This document shows, piece by piece, positions 32,210 to 32,991 of a stretch of 32,991 nt of DNA. Both the position numbers and the translations under genes were made by a program. The number at the start of each line of letters is the position of its first letter. Position 1 is the stretch's first letter. Below the pieces are notes generated by a model. The model was not told the DNA's origin. It ran no database searches and saw only the letters and a program-made list of their open reading frames with translations. Where the stretch lies: contig LUCW03002418.1 of the NCBI GenBank assembly GCA_001586965.3, positions 1 to 32,991 of the forward strand. The letters run 5' to 3'. The DNA is from Sphaeroforma sirkka. Taxonomy: Eukaryota; Opisthokonta; Ichthyosporea; Ichthyophonida.

Positions 32210-32991
32210 TATCACGCTGCGAATCCAGGCTTGCACGCTGGGATGGGTGTGCGGATGGTTCTAAGGGATTGGGGACAGCGCTAAATCGTTCGGCGTGGCC
32301 GCTGTTTGGCGCGTGAGGACGACGGCATATCAGCGGGAGGCTGCGCCATCGTAGGACTGGAATATACGCTTTATGCAGTGGTGCTTATATTGACCCCACC
32401 GCCTATTGCCGGTGGGACGTTTGGCGCTTCGGACGGTGTGCTTGTATATATACTTCATGAATGGTTACTATTTACATGTATTTCGCTTCATGTATATATA
32501 TATTCTACTACACAAACATAAACTCAAATATATGCTCTATATATTTATAGCGACATCAATATATAGAGGCTACATACACAGCGAGATGCTATCATTGCTG
32601 TGGAATCGCCTCTGACATATCACTGGAATTTTGATGACTAAATAGTAAATACGCTACGTTAGTACAATATAAATGATCTATTTACCGTAAACACAGAAAC
32701 TGAACCAATACTTTTTGTGATACATATATTTAAATATTTATATGGGATATAGATTCGAGCCATATATTGTTGTTGCTTATCTGTATGGATACAGATTACA
32801 CAATACCAGCAGCGACTGATCGCGCGTTCCGAGTAGCGCAGCAGTATAAGTAGGCTATAAGCAATCGCACATAGCTGCAAACCACCTATAGCTGACCGTA
32901 ACTAAACGAAATGAGCGAATTTATAATCGACTCCAAAAAAAAAAGAGTGACTTCTTTGAGCAGTGCCGATAAGCTACGTACTTCGGCGAGC
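32210..32991. other. Unassigned flank upstream of TRAPPC12
   Basis: On minus, two short stretches look codon-like: 32345-32278 (ATG at 32345, AQPPADMPSSSRAKQR) and 32290-32190 (NPLEPSAHPSQRASLDSQRD). They could be N-terminal disordered parts of TRAPPC12, but no consistent exon structure joins them. From 32460 to the end I see only AT-rich sequence. Confidence 0.3.

Noticed and set aside
1-32991. CRISPR arrays, rRNA genes, bacterial operons
   Set aside because: The DNA is spliced eukaryotic sequence; the tandem repeats found lack unique spacers of constant length.

Overview
This is intron-rich nuclear eukaryotic DNA. Two host genes, both on the minus strand, frame about 15.7 kb of repeat-filled intergenic DNA. 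The two proteins look like their animal counterparts (an Rb/p107 pocket protein and TRAPPC12). Together with short introns, Ty3-type elements and large TA-rich microsatellites in introns, this suggests a unicellular holozoan such as an ichthyosporean. That placement is inference; no species marker was found. All exon coordinates were worked out by hand from splice sites, reading phase and remembered family alignments.

Left third (388-10606, minus): a pocket-protein (retinoblastoma family) gene that reads as 19 phase-consistent exons summing to 3153 nt (1050 residues plus stop). It has an N-terminal cyclin-fold domain, a basic linker with CDK-type sites, pocket A, a spacer, pocket B with the FYN motif of the LxCxE cleft, and an RbC-like tail. 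Intron 11 holds a 2.4-kb mosaic of TA, TG, CATA and GGAT microsatellites. Intron 10 uses a GC donor.

Middle (10607-26330): a divergent upstream region, then a graveyard of mobile elements. Two fossil Ty3/gypsy-like retroelements lie head to head (12.15-16.88 kb minus, 16.885-20.12 kb plus) and share a nearly identical protease-RT block, giving a large imperfect palindrome. A small fold-back lies at the integrase end of the left copy, and a tRNA-like sequence lies inside its gag region. Beyond these are a family of long inverted repeats built from ~30-bp CTCCCGAGAGC units, two copies of a tRNA-derived SINE-like repeat in opposite orientation, another dispersed repeat seen twice, a decayed coding cluster of unknown kind, and an inverted pair with 25-bp tandem repeats between its arms.

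Right (25665-32206, minus): a TRAPPC12 (TTC15) homologue, from an unresolved N-terminal exon near 32.1 kb to a well-matched C-terminus at 26331. Its terminal exon and 3' flank were tandemly duplicated, and the downstream copy has decayed. Its introns hold a 92-bp-period minisatellite and a second TA/CA microsatellite block. Two exons show apparent frame discontinuities despite strong family similarity.

The two genes need not act together: one is a nuclear cell-cycle repressor, the other a membrane-trafficking subunit. No CRISPR array, rRNA or convincing intact tRNA gene was seen.
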